Positions 51,649 through 60,190 of a DNA stretch of 64,000 bases are shown here, piece by piece. The translations under genes and the position numbers were made by a program. Source of the stretch: Rikenellaceae bacterium. Lineage in GTDB: Bacteria > Bacteroidota > Bacteroidia > Bacteroidales > Rikenellaceae. Below the pieces are notes generated by a model. That model had not been told where the DNA came from, searched no databases, and saw nothing but the letters and a program-made list of their open reading frames with translations. Where the stretch lies: NCBI GenBank assembly GCA_015059945.1, contig SUZJ01000008.1:1-64000 (forward strand). The letters are read 5' to 3'. The first letter of the stretch is position 1; each line of letters begins with the position of its first letter.

Positions 51649-52875
51649 ATGGATAAAAGCTTTTTGCTGCGCTGGATGGACGGCCTGCTTACGCTGATGG
51701 GGCTCGACTCGACCGACGGAGGCTACAAATCGTTGTTGGCATCGCTGGTGGTGGTGCTCTGTTGCTTGGTTTTGTGGTGGGCACTGCGCAAGGCCCTGAT
51801 GCGCCTCACCAAACTGACCAACCACATACCCGGCAAGCTCGACGACGTAATACTCACCCCCTCGAATGTGAAGAAGATAGCAATGGGGGTAACAATGATT
51901 GTCTTTTATATATTGTTGCCACTGGCCTTTGACCCCGCTTCGGAGATTGGGCGCATAGTCAAGACCGCGCTCGATATTGCCCTGGTGTGGATGTTTACGG
52001 TGGCCATAAATGCGGTGGTCAAGACCGTATTTGCGGTTGTGGGCAACCACAAAAAGACCATTGTGCCGCTAAAAGGCATTATGCAGGTGATTCAGATTAT
52101 CGTGTGGGGTGTGGCCATTATCCTCATCATCAGCATCATCATCCACAAGTCGCCAATGAAGCTCTTTACCGGTCTGGGTGCCAGCTTGGCAGTGCTGAGC
52201 TTTGTGTTCAAGGATAGCATCCTCAACCTGGTGTCGGGCCTACTGCTGTCGGGCGACAAGATTGTGAAGGTGGGCGACTGGATAGAGATGCCCTCGGCAG
52301 GCATTGACGGCACGGTTATAGATATGACACTCAACACCGTAAAGGTCAGGGGGTGGGACAATACTATATCCAATGTAAGCCCCTATACGCTCACCTCGGG
52401 CACCTTCAAGAACTGGCACGGTATGTTCGCCTCGGGTGGCCGACGCATTGCTCGCTATGTAGAGATTGACATCAACACCGTCAAATTCTGCTCGCCCGAG
52501 CTGTTGGAGCGCATAGCCAAGCTGCCCCTGATGGCCGACTATGTGGCCTCGTTGCCCGAGCCCCGCACCCAACAGACCAACTTGGGCCTATTCCGCAAGT
52601 ACATAATCCTCTACCTCGAAAAGCAGCCTTGGCTAAATCGCCAAATGACCTATATGGTGCGCCATCTCCAATCGAGCGATACGGGTGTACCACTGCAAAT
52701 CTATGCCTTCTCGAAAGATACTGCGTGGGTTGATTATGAGGGCATACAAGCCGATTTGTTTGAGCATATTATGGCTGTGGCGCCACTATTTGACATAAAG
52801 ATATTCCAACGCCCCTCGGGTGCCGACCTCGACAAGCGCGGCATCGTCGAACTAATAGACCAAGACAGTGTCTAA
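51649..52875 (+). CDS. Mechanosensitive ion channel, MscS family (YbdG/MscM-like)
   Basis: The 408-residue protein has about five N-terminal hydrophobic segments and the MscS pore-lining/beta domain (LGASLAVLSFVFKDSILNLVSG, then GDWIEMPSAGIDGTVIDM). A C-terminal domain of about 200 residues is typical of the YbdG branch. It should release solutes during osmotic downshift. Its last eight bases overlap the next gene. Together with the antiporter it forms an ion/osmotic pair. Confidence 0.88.
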   Translation: MDKSFLLRWMDGLLTLMGLDSTDGGYKSLLASLVVVLCCLVLWWALRKALMRLTKLTNHIPGKLDDVILTPSNVKKIAMGVTMIVFYILLPLAFDPASEIGRIVKTALDIALVWMFTVAINAVVKTVFAVVGNHKKTIVPLKGIMQVIQIIVWGVAIILIISIIIHKSPMKLFTGLGASLAVLSFVFKDSILNLVSGLLLSGDKIVKVGDWIEMPSAGIDGTVIDMTLNTVKVRGWDNTISNVSPYTLTSGTFKNWHGMFASGGRRIARYVEIDINTVKFCSPELLERIAKLPLMADYVASLPEPRTQQTNLGLFRKYIILYLEKQPWLNRQMTYMVRHLQSSDTGVPLQIYAFSKDTAWVDYEGIQADLFEHIMAVAPLFDIKIFQRPSGADLDKRGIVELIDQDSV

Positions 52876-53401
52876 CCCTATCTGCCGAGTGAGTTTCACG
52901 GGCCACCGCCCAGACAAGATTGCGGGGTGGGCTGCGGCCCCCACAGCTACGGAGTGCTCCATCAGGGGTGCCCTGCGTGGGGCCATTGTTGCCGCTGCGG
53001 CCGAAGGGGCCGAGGTGTTCAATAGCGGAGCCGCCCCTGGCATAGACTTGTGGGCCGCCGACGAGGTGTTGCGCCTACGGGCCGAGGGGACAATTCCAAA
53101 TACAACGAGGCTAATCTTGTGGCTCCCTTACAGCGACTTTTCGGGCTCGTTCGGGGCCGAGGATAGGGCCCTCTACGACTCTATTGTAGAGCGACTTGGC
53201 GAGGGCGACGAGGTGGTCAGCCTGGCCGACCACTACCACCACGGCTGCTACAATGTGCGCAACGACCGCTTGGCCACCGAGTGCGACCTGATGGTGGCAT
53301 ACTACGAGGGGACAGCAGGGGGCACGCGCTATACCCTGCGCAGCGCTCGCAAACAGGGGTGCCAAATCATCAATCTCTTTGAGGGCGAACTGTTCGGTTA
53401 G
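52868..53401 (+). CDS. DUF1273/YpsA-type SLOG-fold protein
   Basis: The 177-residue protein starts with GTG, overlapping the MscS stop by eight bases. It opens with VSFTGHRPDKI and has FNSGAAPGIDLWAADEVL and YEGTAGGTRYTLRSARKQG. These are features of the SLOG superfamily (YpsA branch) that binds nucleotide-like ligands. Whether it senses or processes a ligand is unknown. The GTG start is supported by the direct junction to the family N-terminus. Confidence 0.75.
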   Translation: MSNPICRVSFTGHRPDKIAGWAAAPTATECSIRGALRGAIVAAAAEGAEVFNSGAAPGIDLWAADEVLRLRAEGTIPNTTRLILWLPYSDFSGSFGAEDRALYDSIVERLGEGDEVVSLADHYHHGCYNVRNDRLATECDLMVAYYEGTAGGTRYTLRSARKQGCQIINLFEGELFG

Positions 53402-53462
53402 CCCCTCGCCCGCTCTGGCAAATAGTTTCTATATTTCGCATAAAACATCCAAAAATAGAACT

Positions 53463-53485
53463 AAATGGCATCTAAAATGCCATTT
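53463..53485. terminator. Perfect 9-bp hairpin, terminator or operator
   Basis: AAATGGCAT-CTAAA-ATGCCATTT lies between the SLOG gene and the next promoter. The T-run is short (TTT), so it may instead be a binding site. Confidence 0.5.
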
Positions 53486-53496
53486 GTGCCAATCGA

Positions 53497-53528
53497 TTGC
53501 TCTGTTTCCAACTAATTTCGTATATTTG
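53497..53528 (+). promoter_or_regulatory. Promoter for the PHP phosphatase-plsY unit
   Basis: TTG (53497-53499) and TATATTTG (53521-53528) are 21 bp apart. The leader to 53567 would be about 32 nt. Confidence 0.7.
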
Positions 53529-53566
53529 TATATTGGAGATTAGGCTCACAAACAACAAAGGACACT

Positions 53567-54304
53567 ATGTTTGGCATTTTCAAAAAGAAAAACTATCTGG
53601 TAGACCTGCTGGGCGACTTCCACGACGTACACAGCCACCTGCTCTGGGGCGTAGACGACGGATGCGCCGACCAAACTGCCACAGACCATCTGGCCGACCG
53701 TTTGGCCGAACTGGGTTTCACACACGTCTATCTCACCCCCCACGTTATCTACGGACTCTACGACAACCAAGACGAGAAGAGTCTGAGGGCTCGCTATGCC
53801 CAAATGGCACCCCACTCGAAGGTTGAGTATCGGCTTGGGGCAGAGTACTTTCTCGACGAAAACTTTATCAACCACGTCAATTCCGACCAGCCACTGCTCA
53901 CTATGGGCGACAACTGGGTGCTGACCGAGTATGGCTTGGGGGCGTCGCACGTTATGCAGCTTGATGCCTTGTTTGAGGTGCAGATGAGTGGCCACAACAT
54001 CATCATCGCCCACCCCGAAAGGTACGCCTTTATGTCTGAGGGCCACAACCACCACGAGCTCGAAAAGCTGACCAACCGCAAGTGCGCCCTGCAACTCAAC
54101 CTACTCTCCTTAATCGGCAGTCACGGCGACAAGGTGCGCAAAGTGGCCGAAGAGTTGCTCTTGGAGGGCAAATATACCTTTGTGGGCAGCGACAGTCACT
54201 CGCCTCGCTACCCCGATGCATTCAAAGAGGCTACCATCGGTACAAAGATGGTCGAACCCCTCAAACGACTGATTGAGAACAACAAAAAGATACTATGGAA
54301 ATAA
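53567..54304 (+). CDS. PHP-domain tyrosine phosphatase-like (CpsB/YwqE) protein
   Basis: The 245-residue protein has the PHP metal site: FHDVHSHLLWGVDDG (~18-32), then YLTPHVI, GAEYFLD, IIIAHPERYAF and VGSDSHSPR. Relatives dephosphorylate the capsule tyrosine kinases. No kinase or capsule gene is nearby, so the target is uncertain. Its last 10 bases overlap the start of plsY, so translation is probably coupled. Confidence 0.8.
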   Translation: MFGIFKKKNYLVDLLGDFHDVHSHLLWGVDDGCADQTATDHLADRLAELGFTHVYLTPHVIYGLYDNQDEKSLRARYAQMAPHSKVEYRLGAEYFLDENFINHVNSDQPLLTMGDNWVLTEYGLGASHVMQLDALFEVQMSGHNIIIAHPERYAFMSEGHNHHELEKLTNRKCALQLNLLSLIGSHGDKVRKVAEELLLEGKYTFVGSDSHSPRYPDAFKEATIGTKMVEPLKRLIENNKKILWK

Positions 54305-54942
54305 TCAACATAATAGCCGTACTGATTGGAGCCTATCTGCTCGGGTCGATACCCAGCGCTGTGTGGATTGGCAAAGCCTTCTATGGCGTAGATGTGCGCC
54401 AACACGGTAGCGGCAACGCCGGCACAACCAACGTGATGCGCGTGTTGGGCAAAAAGGCCGCCCTGCCCGTCTTTATTATAGACGGCTTGAAAGGCTACTT
54501 GGCCGTAGCCCTGGTGGGTTGGAGTGGCTTGCAGGCCGAGAGTCCCGAATGGCTCTATCTGAAAATGGCCCTCTGTCTGACGGCCGTTGTGGGCCATATG
54601 TTCCCCATCTTTGCGGGGTTCAAAGGTGGCAAGGGCGTCGCTACACTGGTGGGCGCAATGTTTGGCTTCTCGGTAGGCGGCATACTGCTCTGCTTGGCCA
54701 CGTTTGTAGTACTGGTGGCCTACACCAAGTATGTGTCGGTAGGCTCGATGGTGGGCGGACTGCTGCTGCCCTTCTACTCGGCCCTGTGTGGTCAGAGCGA
54801 CTGGCGACTGATGGTATTCTTCGGCGTGGTGTCGGCTCTGATATTCTACACCCACCGCTCGAACATAGGCCGACTGCTTCACGGCACCGAGAACAAAACT
54901 TACCTCTTTGGTAAGGGCAAAAATGCATCAAAAGAACTATAA
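54295..54942 (+). CDS. plsY: Glycerol-3-phosphate acyltransferase PlsY
   Basis: PlsY transfers an acyl group from acyl-phosphate to glycerol-3-phosphate, the first step of phospholipid synthesis. The 215-residue inner-membrane protein has the family loops GSIPSAVWIGKAFYGVD, HGSGNAGTTNVMRVLG and FKGGKGVATLVG. It overlaps the upstream phosphatase gene by 10 bp and is followed after 17 bp by an acyl-activating enzyme, so the three are likely one transcript linked to acyl metabolism. Confidence 0.93.
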   Translation: MEIINIIAVLIGAYLLGSIPSAVWIGKAFYGVDVRQHGSGNAGTTNVMRVLGKKAALPVFIIDGLKGYLAVALVGWSGLQAESPEWLYLKMALCLTAVVGHMFPIFAGFKGGKGVATLVGAMFGFSVGGILLCLATFVVLVAYTKYVSVGSMVGGLLLPFYSALCGQSDWRLMVFFGVVSALIFYTHRSNIGRLLHGTENKTYLFGKGKNASKEL

Positions 54943-54959
54943 CATATAACGAAAGTATT

Positions 54960-56624
54960 ATGCTACAAGAAAACCTTATCAGAATTTATCAGGAGAGCTT
55001 CCGCAACAACCGCGAGCTGCCCGCTCTGACCGACTATTTCAAGAAGGAGACCTTCTCGTACTACGAGATGGCCAAAGAGATTGCCAAACTGCATATGCTC
55101 TTTGAGCACTGCGGCATTGCCAAAGGCGACAAAATTGCCCTGATTGGTCGTAACAACCCCCGTTGGGTGATTGCCTACATTGCAACTATCACCTATGGTG
55201 CCGTTATCGTTCCCATTCTCCAAGACTTCAACCCCAACGACATCAACCACATCATCAACCACTCGGAGTCGAAGCTTCTCTTCCTGGGCGACAACTTCTG
55301 GGATGTGATTGACGAAGACCGAGTAGTGGGCATCAAGGCAGCTTTCTCGCTCACCGACTACAAGTGTATGTTCGAGCGCGAGGGCACTGAGATTGGCGAC
55401 TTCCAGCGCAACATCGTTAAGCACTACCGCACACGCTATGCTCACGGCTTCTCGGCCGACGACATTGTCTACCCCGAGGTGGGCAACGACGAGGTGTGCC
55501 TTTTGAGCTACACCAGCGGCTCGACAGGTTTCAGCAAGGGCGTAATGCTCACCGTAAACAACCTGACCACACAGCTGATGTACGTTCTGCCCAAGAAGTA
55601 CCACTTCCGCGGCTCGCGAGTGCTCTGCTTCCTGCCCTTGGCCCACGCCTACGGCTGCGCAATCGATATGCTCTGCTCGCTCGGTGCAGGTACACACGTA
55701 ACCCTGCTGGGTAAGATTCCCTCGCCCAAAATCCTCATCGAGGCGCTGGCCGAGGTGCGCCCCCACATTATCTGCTCGGTACCTATGATTATCGAAAAGG
55801 TGGTCAAAAAACAGATATTCCCCATCCTCGGTAGCGGCCTGATGAAAACCGCCCTGCAGATTCCTCTGATTGACAGCGTCGTATACGCCCAGATTCGCAA
55901 AAAACTGGTTGCCACAATGGGTGGCGAGTTCTTGGAGTTTATCGTAGGTGGCGCTGCGCTGAACGCCGAAGTTGAGGAGTTCCTCCACCGCATCAAATTC
56001 CCCATCACCGTAGGCTACGGTATGACCGAGTGCGGCCCCCTTATCAGCCACCGCCTCTACGCCGACGGCTACATCCCCGGCTCGGCAGGCCGACTGCTCA
56101 GCGACTTCTGCGAGTGCAAAATCCTCTCGCCCGACCCACAGAATATCCCCGGCGAGATTCTGATTCGTGGCGAGCAGGTGATGAAGGGCTACTACAAGAA
56201 TCCCGAGGCCACCGCACAAGCTATCGACGAGGAGGGTTGGTTGCACACCGGTGATATGGGTACCATCGATGCCGACAACAACATCTTCCTCAGCGGTCGC
56301 TGCAAGACTATGATTCTGCGCAGTGGCGGTCAGAACATCTACCCCGAGCAGATTGAGGCCAAGCTGAACAACCTGCCCTACGTCTTGGAGAGCCTTATCA
56401 TCGAGCGCGATGACAAACTGGTGGCACTGGTGGTGCCCGACTTTGAACAGGTCGATGCTGCCAACATAGCCCCCGACCAGCTGCAAGACGTAATCGGAGA
56501 GACTATCAAGGAGCTCAACTCGCTGGTTGCCCCCTACGAGCAGATAAGCCGCTTTGTGGTACAACCCACCGAGTTCGAGAAAACCCCCAAGAAGTCAATC
56601 AAACGCTTCTTGTACACCAACTAA
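54960..56624 (+). CDS. AMP-binding (long-chain acyl-CoA ligase-like) enzyme, second of two
   Basis: The 554-residue ANL enzyme has the ATP loop YTSGSTGFSKG (~184-194), GYGMTECGPL, LHTGDMGTI and the terminal FEKTPKKSIKRFLYTN. It should activate an acid as acyl-AMP, probably a fatty acid. It is in a likely operon with plsY, which suggests its product feeds envelope lipid synthesis. Its architecture and C-terminal motif match the other copy at 38250-39860, so they are paralogues. A terminator follows at 56655. Confidence 0.88.
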   Translation: MLQENLIRIYQESFRNNRELPALTDYFKKETFSYYEMAKEIAKLHMLFEHCGIAKGDKIALIGRNNPRWVIAYIATITYGAVIVPILQDFNPNDINHIINHSESKLLFLGDNFWDVIDEDRVVGIKAAFSLTDYKCMFEREGTEIGDFQRNIVKHYRTRYAHGFSADDIVYPEVGNDEVCLLSYTSGSTGFSKGVMLTVNNLTTQLMYVLPKKYHFRGSRVLCFLPLAHAYGCAIDMLCSLGAGTHVTLLGKIPSPKILIEALAEVRPHIICSVPMIIEKVVKKQIFPILGSGLMKTALQIPLIDSVVYAQIRKKLVATMGGEFLEFIVGGAALNAEVEEFLHRIKFPITVGYGMTECGPLISHRLYADGYIPGSAGRLLSDFCECKILSPDPQNIPGEILIRGEQVMKGYYKNPEATAQAIDEEGWLHTGDMGTIDADNNIFLSGRCKTMILRSGGQNIYPEQIEAKLNNLPYVLESLIIERDDKLVALVVPDFEQVDAANIAPDQLQDVIGETIKELNSLVAPYEQISRFVVQPTEFEKTPKKSIKRFLYTN

Positions 56625-56654
56625 AAGTTGGCCCCGCCGGCACAGGTCGGCAAA

Positions 56655-56695
56655 ACAAAAGCGAGATTACCAAATCGGTAATCTCGCTTTTTTGT
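56655..56695. terminator. Terminator between the ligase and rpsU
   Basis: A 15-bp stem (GCGAGATTACC with its complement and flanking A/T pairs) with a 5-nt loop ends in T-runs on the plus strand and A-runs on the 5' side, so it can serve both convergent genes. Confidence 0.88.
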
Positions 56696-56720
56696 GGGTT
56701 GAAAGTCAAACGTCTATTGA

Positions 56721-56915
56721 CTACTCCTCCTCCATACGGTGCAGCTGCTCAACGTAGATAGCGTGCTGCATCTTCTCACGTTTTGCCCAGCTGGGTTTGG
56801 TGAAGTACTGACGTGCGCGGAGCTCTTTCAAAACACCGGTACGCTCATATTTACGTTTGAATTTCTTCAGAGCGCGCTCAATGTTCTCGCCCTCTTTAAC
56901 TGGCATAATAATCAT
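56721..56915 (-). CDS. rpsU: 30S ribosomal protein S21
   Basis: The 64-residue protein starts MIIMPVKEGENIERALKKFK and continues with the basic S21 core KRKYERTGVLKELRARQ. S21 sits on the 30S platform near the anti-Shine-Dalgarno region; in Bacteroidetes it helps hide that sequence. The length is normal. The 179-bp gap upstream holds no gene I can recognise. Confidence 0.95.
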   Translation of the reverse strand: MIIMPVKEGENIERALKKFKRKYERTGVLKELRARQYFTKPSWAKREKMQHAIYVEQLHRMEEE

Positions 56916-57094
56916 AGTTGTAATCTTTTTTTTGTTATTATTTTTCGTGTTTTGTCTTTTTTAGGTGGTGCCTTTTGCAGTTCTACAAGGCCCCTGGCCC
57001 TTAGCTCTGCCCCCAAGCACCTGCGGGGTGGCTACATATGTGTTGTTATCAAATACTCTCGACGGGGTTGTACTGAGGGGCACACGCGCATAAA

Positions 57095-58180
57095 CTACTC
57101 ATTGTCAGCCGGAAACCTCAAATAAGGGATAATTCTTGCGGCCTCGTCTGCGCTCAATATGTCGTCTGCCAAAAATTCCTCAGCGTTACTCCAACCTCCT
57201 TTCAATTGTCGATGTTTGATAATCTTTCTAACCCTCGATGGCGTCATATACGGATGACGAGCCAACTCTTTTGGGGCCACAAAGTTAATATCAATTTTTT
57301 GAATTTTGCAACTGTCGCACCAAATTTCTTTCTCAAAGAGCTCATAATTCTTGGGTTGCACCACCGCAAGGTCAAAGAGTTGGCGTGTCGAGTGGTAGCC
57401 TCCGAGCCTTTGGCGGTAGAGCAGAATGTCGTGGGCCGTAGCGGGGCCTATACCCCTGATGCTCACCAGCGTAAGCGAGTCGGCCGAGTTAAGGTCGATG
57501 AGTACTTTTTCGGGCTCGGGCAGGGGCGAGAGGGTTATATATTCGCTCATCTCGGCGTAGAGTGCCTCGCCAATCAGATAGCAGTCGCGGAATTGCAGCA
57601 GCGAGCCAAAGCCACCTATGCGGGTGCGATACTCGACCAACGCCTCGGCTTGGCGGGCGGTAAAGCAGCCCAACTCGTAGAACCCCTCGGCATCGAGCAC
57701 ATTGGGGTCGAACATCACCTTGCGGAATACTCGCTCGCGAGGGGCAAAGCGTGTCGAGTCGGCCTGCGAAGTTGCACTATGAGAGTAGTGGGCCGAAGGT
57801 TTAATCTTAAACTCGTCGGCAATGGCAATGTAGGGTTTTAGCTCGGCATAGAGCGAGTCGCTAAGGCCGTAGACTATGGCCACATCTTCGGGGATGGAGT
57901 AGCGGCGACCACCCTGACGGTACTTGACGATGTTGCGGGCCACAAACTTGTCGATACCCATAGCTCTCAGCTGCTCGAAAGTGACAGTATTGGGATCGAA
58001 CTTTTCGAGTCGGAGCACGGGGCCTTTATCCTTGGCAACCAACAGAGAGTCAGCAGCTTCAATATGGAGCACATCGTTCTTGGAGGGTGTCCTGAAAGCC
58101 TCTACCGCAATCCATACCAACACCACAAAAAATGGCAGCAAAAATGCCAAAGCTCTTATTTCTCGCCTACCGAAAATCAT
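57095..58180 (-). CDS. ComEA-like helix-hairpin-helix membrane protein
   Basis: The 361-residue protein has one N-terminal membrane segment (~10-28). Three helix-hairpin-helix units follow: FDPNTVTFEQLRAMGI, FDPNVLDAEGFYELGC and DLNSADSLTLVSIRGIGP. A fourth, weaker region is at the C-terminus (NFVAPKELARHPY). Such proteins bind double-stranded DNA at the cell surface, in some bacteria during uptake. The start at 58180 (MIFGRREIR) is favoured over 58216 because a -7 box (58201-58208) would place transcription start between them. No competence genes are nearby. Confidence 0.75.
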   Translation of the reverse strand: MIFGRREIRALAFLLPFFVVLVWIAVEAFRTPSKNDVLHIEAADSLLVAKDKGPVLRLEKFDPNTVTFEQLRAMGIDKFVARNIVKYRQGGRRYSIPEDVAIVYGLSDSLYAELKPYIAIADEFKIKPSAHYSHSATSQADSTRFAPRERVFRKVMFDPNVLDAEGFYELGCFTARQAEALVEYRTRIGGFGSLLQFRDCYLIGEALYAEMSEYITLSPLPEPEKVLIDLNSADSLTLVSIRGIGPATAHDILLYRQRLGGYHSTRQLFDLAVVQPKNYELFEKEIWCDSCKIQKIDINFVAPKELARHPYMTPSRVRKIIKHRQLKGGWSNAEEFLADDILSADEAARIIPYLRFPADNE

Positions 58181-58200
58181 ACCTGCGAATAATTGTTTTG

Positions 58201-58208
58201 CAAAAGTA
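58201..58208 (-). promoter_or_regulatory. -7 promoter box for the ComEA-like gene
   Basis: The minus strand reads TACTTTTG. Transcription near 58195 would start downstream of the alternative ATG at 58216, supporting the start at 58180. Confidence 0.5.
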
Positions 58209-58252
58209 GAAAACATTCTCGAAAAAATGAGAGCTATTTGATTAGAATTTAG

Positions 58253-58260
58253 TATATTTG
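58253..58260 (+). promoter_or_regulatory. -7 promoter box for mutA-mutB
   Basis: TATATTTG gives a leader of about 52 nt to the ATG at 58319. The -33 is not at the ideal distance. No cobalamin riboswitch is visible in the leader. Confidence 0.5.
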
Positions 58261-58276
58261 CGACGCTTAAAAGTAT

Positions 58277-58297
58277 GACTTACGACTAACAACTAAC
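58277..58297. repeat. Heptamer array in the mutA leader, 3 units
   Basis: GACTTAC, GACTAAC and AACTAAC lie within the transcribed leader, 20-40 bp before the ATG. Confidence 0.55.
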
Positions 58298-58318
58298 TAT
58301 AAATTCACAATTAAAGTT

Positions 58319-60172
58319 ATGGCAAACAACAAGTATGAAAGGTTGTTTGATGAGTTCCCAGCAGTCTCGACCGAGGCTTGGGAGGCTGTCATCAACACCG
58401 ACCTCAAAGGTGCCGACTACCAGAAAAAGCTGGTTTGGCGCACAGCAGAGGGCTTTAATGTCCGCCCCTACTACCGTGCAGAGGACCTGGCAAATGTGCA
58501 GTTCCTCGGTGCATCGGCAGGTGAGTTCCCCTATGTTCGTGGTGTAAAGAACTGCAACAAGTGGAAAGTATTCCAGACCATTTGCGTGAACGATGCAGCC
58601 GAGGCTAACGCAAAGGCTCTCCGCGCAATCGAAAGCGGTGTGTGCAGCGTTGGCTTCCACATCGAAAACGAGCTCTCCGCAGAGCAAGTAAATGTTCTGT
58701 TGGCAGGTATCGACCCCACCAAAAACGAGGTTGTATTCTGCTCGGAGAACGAGTGGTGGATTGTTGAGCCCGTGATGGCTTGGGCCGCACAGTTCAGCAA
58801 AGAGGACACCCGCATCGCGTTCAACTTCGACCCCATTATGTGGGGCCTTTCGGCCTACGGCACCTTCTGCTGCGGTTGCGACAAGGGCACTCCCTGCTTC
58901 GAGAAACTCGCAGGCTACATCAAGGAGTATGCCGAGTGGAAACACGTTCGCTTTGTGGGCGTTGATGGCTCGCTGCTGGGCAACAGTGGCTCGACCATCG
59001 TTGAGGAGTTGGGTTATATGCTGGCCGCAGGCCACGACTACGTGGTTAGGCTTATGGAGCAGGGCGTGAGCGCAACTGCTGCCGCAAAGAGCATCCGCTT
59101 CACCACCTCGATTACCTCGAACTACTTTATGGAGATTGCAAAACTCCGTGCAGCACGTATGCTGTGGGCCAACATCGTTAGCGCCTACGAGCCCGAGTGC
59201 AAGTGTGCCGAGAAGATCTACCTCCACGCTGTTACCTCGATGTGGAACCAGACCGTCTACGATTCCTATGTGAATATGCTCCGCGGTACCACCGAGGCTA
59301 TGAGTGCCGCCATCGCAGGTGTACACTCGCTGGAGGTTCGTCCCTTCAACAACGCCTACGCTTGTGGCGACGAGTTCGCAGAGCGCATCGCTCGCAACGT
59401 GCAGCTCTTGCTCAAGAACGAGGCCCACTTCGACAACGTGGTGGACCCCGCAGGTGGCTCCTACTACATCGAGAACCTCACCGCAAGCATCGCACAGGAG
59501 GCTTGGAAACTCTTCCTCGAGGTTGAGAACGATGGTGGCTACATTGAGTCCTACGAGAAGGGCACCATCGCTGCAAGGGTGAACGCTTCGGCCGAGAAGA
59601 AGAACAAAGAGGTGGCTACCCGCCGCATCACCCTGCTTGGTACCAACCAGTTCCCCAACTTCGGCGAGACTCTTGGTGCCGACGTTAAGGCTTGGAAGTT
59701 TGACAACACCTGCTGCGAGGCCAAATTCCCCGCACTGAAGCCCTACCGTGGTGGCGAGGCATTTGAGGCTATGCGTCAGGCCGTTGATTTGAGTGGCAAG
59801 GCTCCTAAGGCATTTATGCTCACTTGTGGCAACCTGGCTATGGCAAGGGCAAGGGCTCAGTTCAGCTGCAACTTCTTTGCTTGCGCAGGCATCAAGGTAC
59901 AGGACAACACCTTCTTTGCTTCGGTTGAGGAGGGCGTTAAGGCTGCCAAAGAGGCCAAGGCCGAGATTGTTGTTGTATGCTCGTCGGACGACGACTATGC
60001 AACTCTGGCACCCGAGGTTGCAAAACTCATTGGCGACGAGGCTATCGTAGTAGTAGCCGGTGCACCCGCTTGCGCCGAGGAGCTCAAAGCACAGGGCATC
60101 ACCCACTTTATCAGCGTAAGGGACAACGTATTGGAGACCTTGGCTGCTTACCTTAAAGAGTTGGGAATTTAA
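58319..60172 (+). CDS. mutA: Methylmalonyl-CoA mutase small (beta) subunit
   Basis: MutA pairs with MutB to interconvert succinyl-CoA and (R)-methylmalonyl-CoA, the entry to propionate in Bacteroidales. The 617-residue protein keeps the TIM-barrel layout, but its C-terminal cobalamin fold lacks the DxHxxG motif. That part reads EIVVVCSSDDDYATLAPEV, as expected for the non-catalytic subunit. mutB begins 18 bp after the stop. Codon choice looks more biased than in neighbouring genes, fitting strong expression. Confidence 0.95.
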   Translation: MANNKYERLFDEFPAVSTEAWEAVINTDLKGADYQKKLVWRTAEGFNVRPYYRAEDLANVQFLGASAGEFPYVRGVKNCNKWKVFQTICVNDAAEANAKALRAIESGVCSVGFHIENELSAEQVNVLLAGIDPTKNEVVFCSENEWWIVEPVMAWAAQFSKEDTRIAFNFDPIMWGLSAYGTFCCGCDKGTPCFEKLAGYIKEYAEWKHVRFVGVDGSLLGNSGSTIVEELGYMLAAGHDYVVRLMEQGVSATAAAKSIRFTTSITSNYFMEIAKLRAARMLWANIVSAYEPECKCAEKIYLHAVTSMWNQTVYDSYVNMLRGTTEAMSAAIAGVHSLEVRPFNNAYACGDEFAERIARNVQLLLKNEAHFDNVVDPAGGSYYIENLTASIAQEAWKLFLEVENDGGYIESYEKGTIAARVNASAEKKNKEVATRRITLLGTNQFPNFGETLGADVKAWKFDNTCCEAKFPALKPYRGGEAFEAMRQAVDLSGKAPKAFMLTCGNLAMARARAQFSCNFFACAGIKVQDNTFFASVEEGVKAAKEAKAEIVVVCSSDDDYATLAPEVAKLIGDEAIVVVAGAPACAEELKAQGITHFISVRDNVLETLAAYLKELGI

Positions 60173-60190
60173 TCATCAGGAGGAAGAATT

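Noticed and set aside
53567-54304. Capsule locus suggested by the PHP phosphatase
   Set aside because: No kinase, flippase or glycosyltransferase genes are adjacent; the neighbours are lipid genes.
56916-57094. A tRNA or small gene upstream of rpsU
   Set aside because: No cloverleaf, T-arm consensus or open frame with a plausible start was found in this gap.
58217-58318. Cobalamin riboswitch upstream of mutA
   Set aside because: The leader is about 52 nt, far too short, and shows only a heptamer array.
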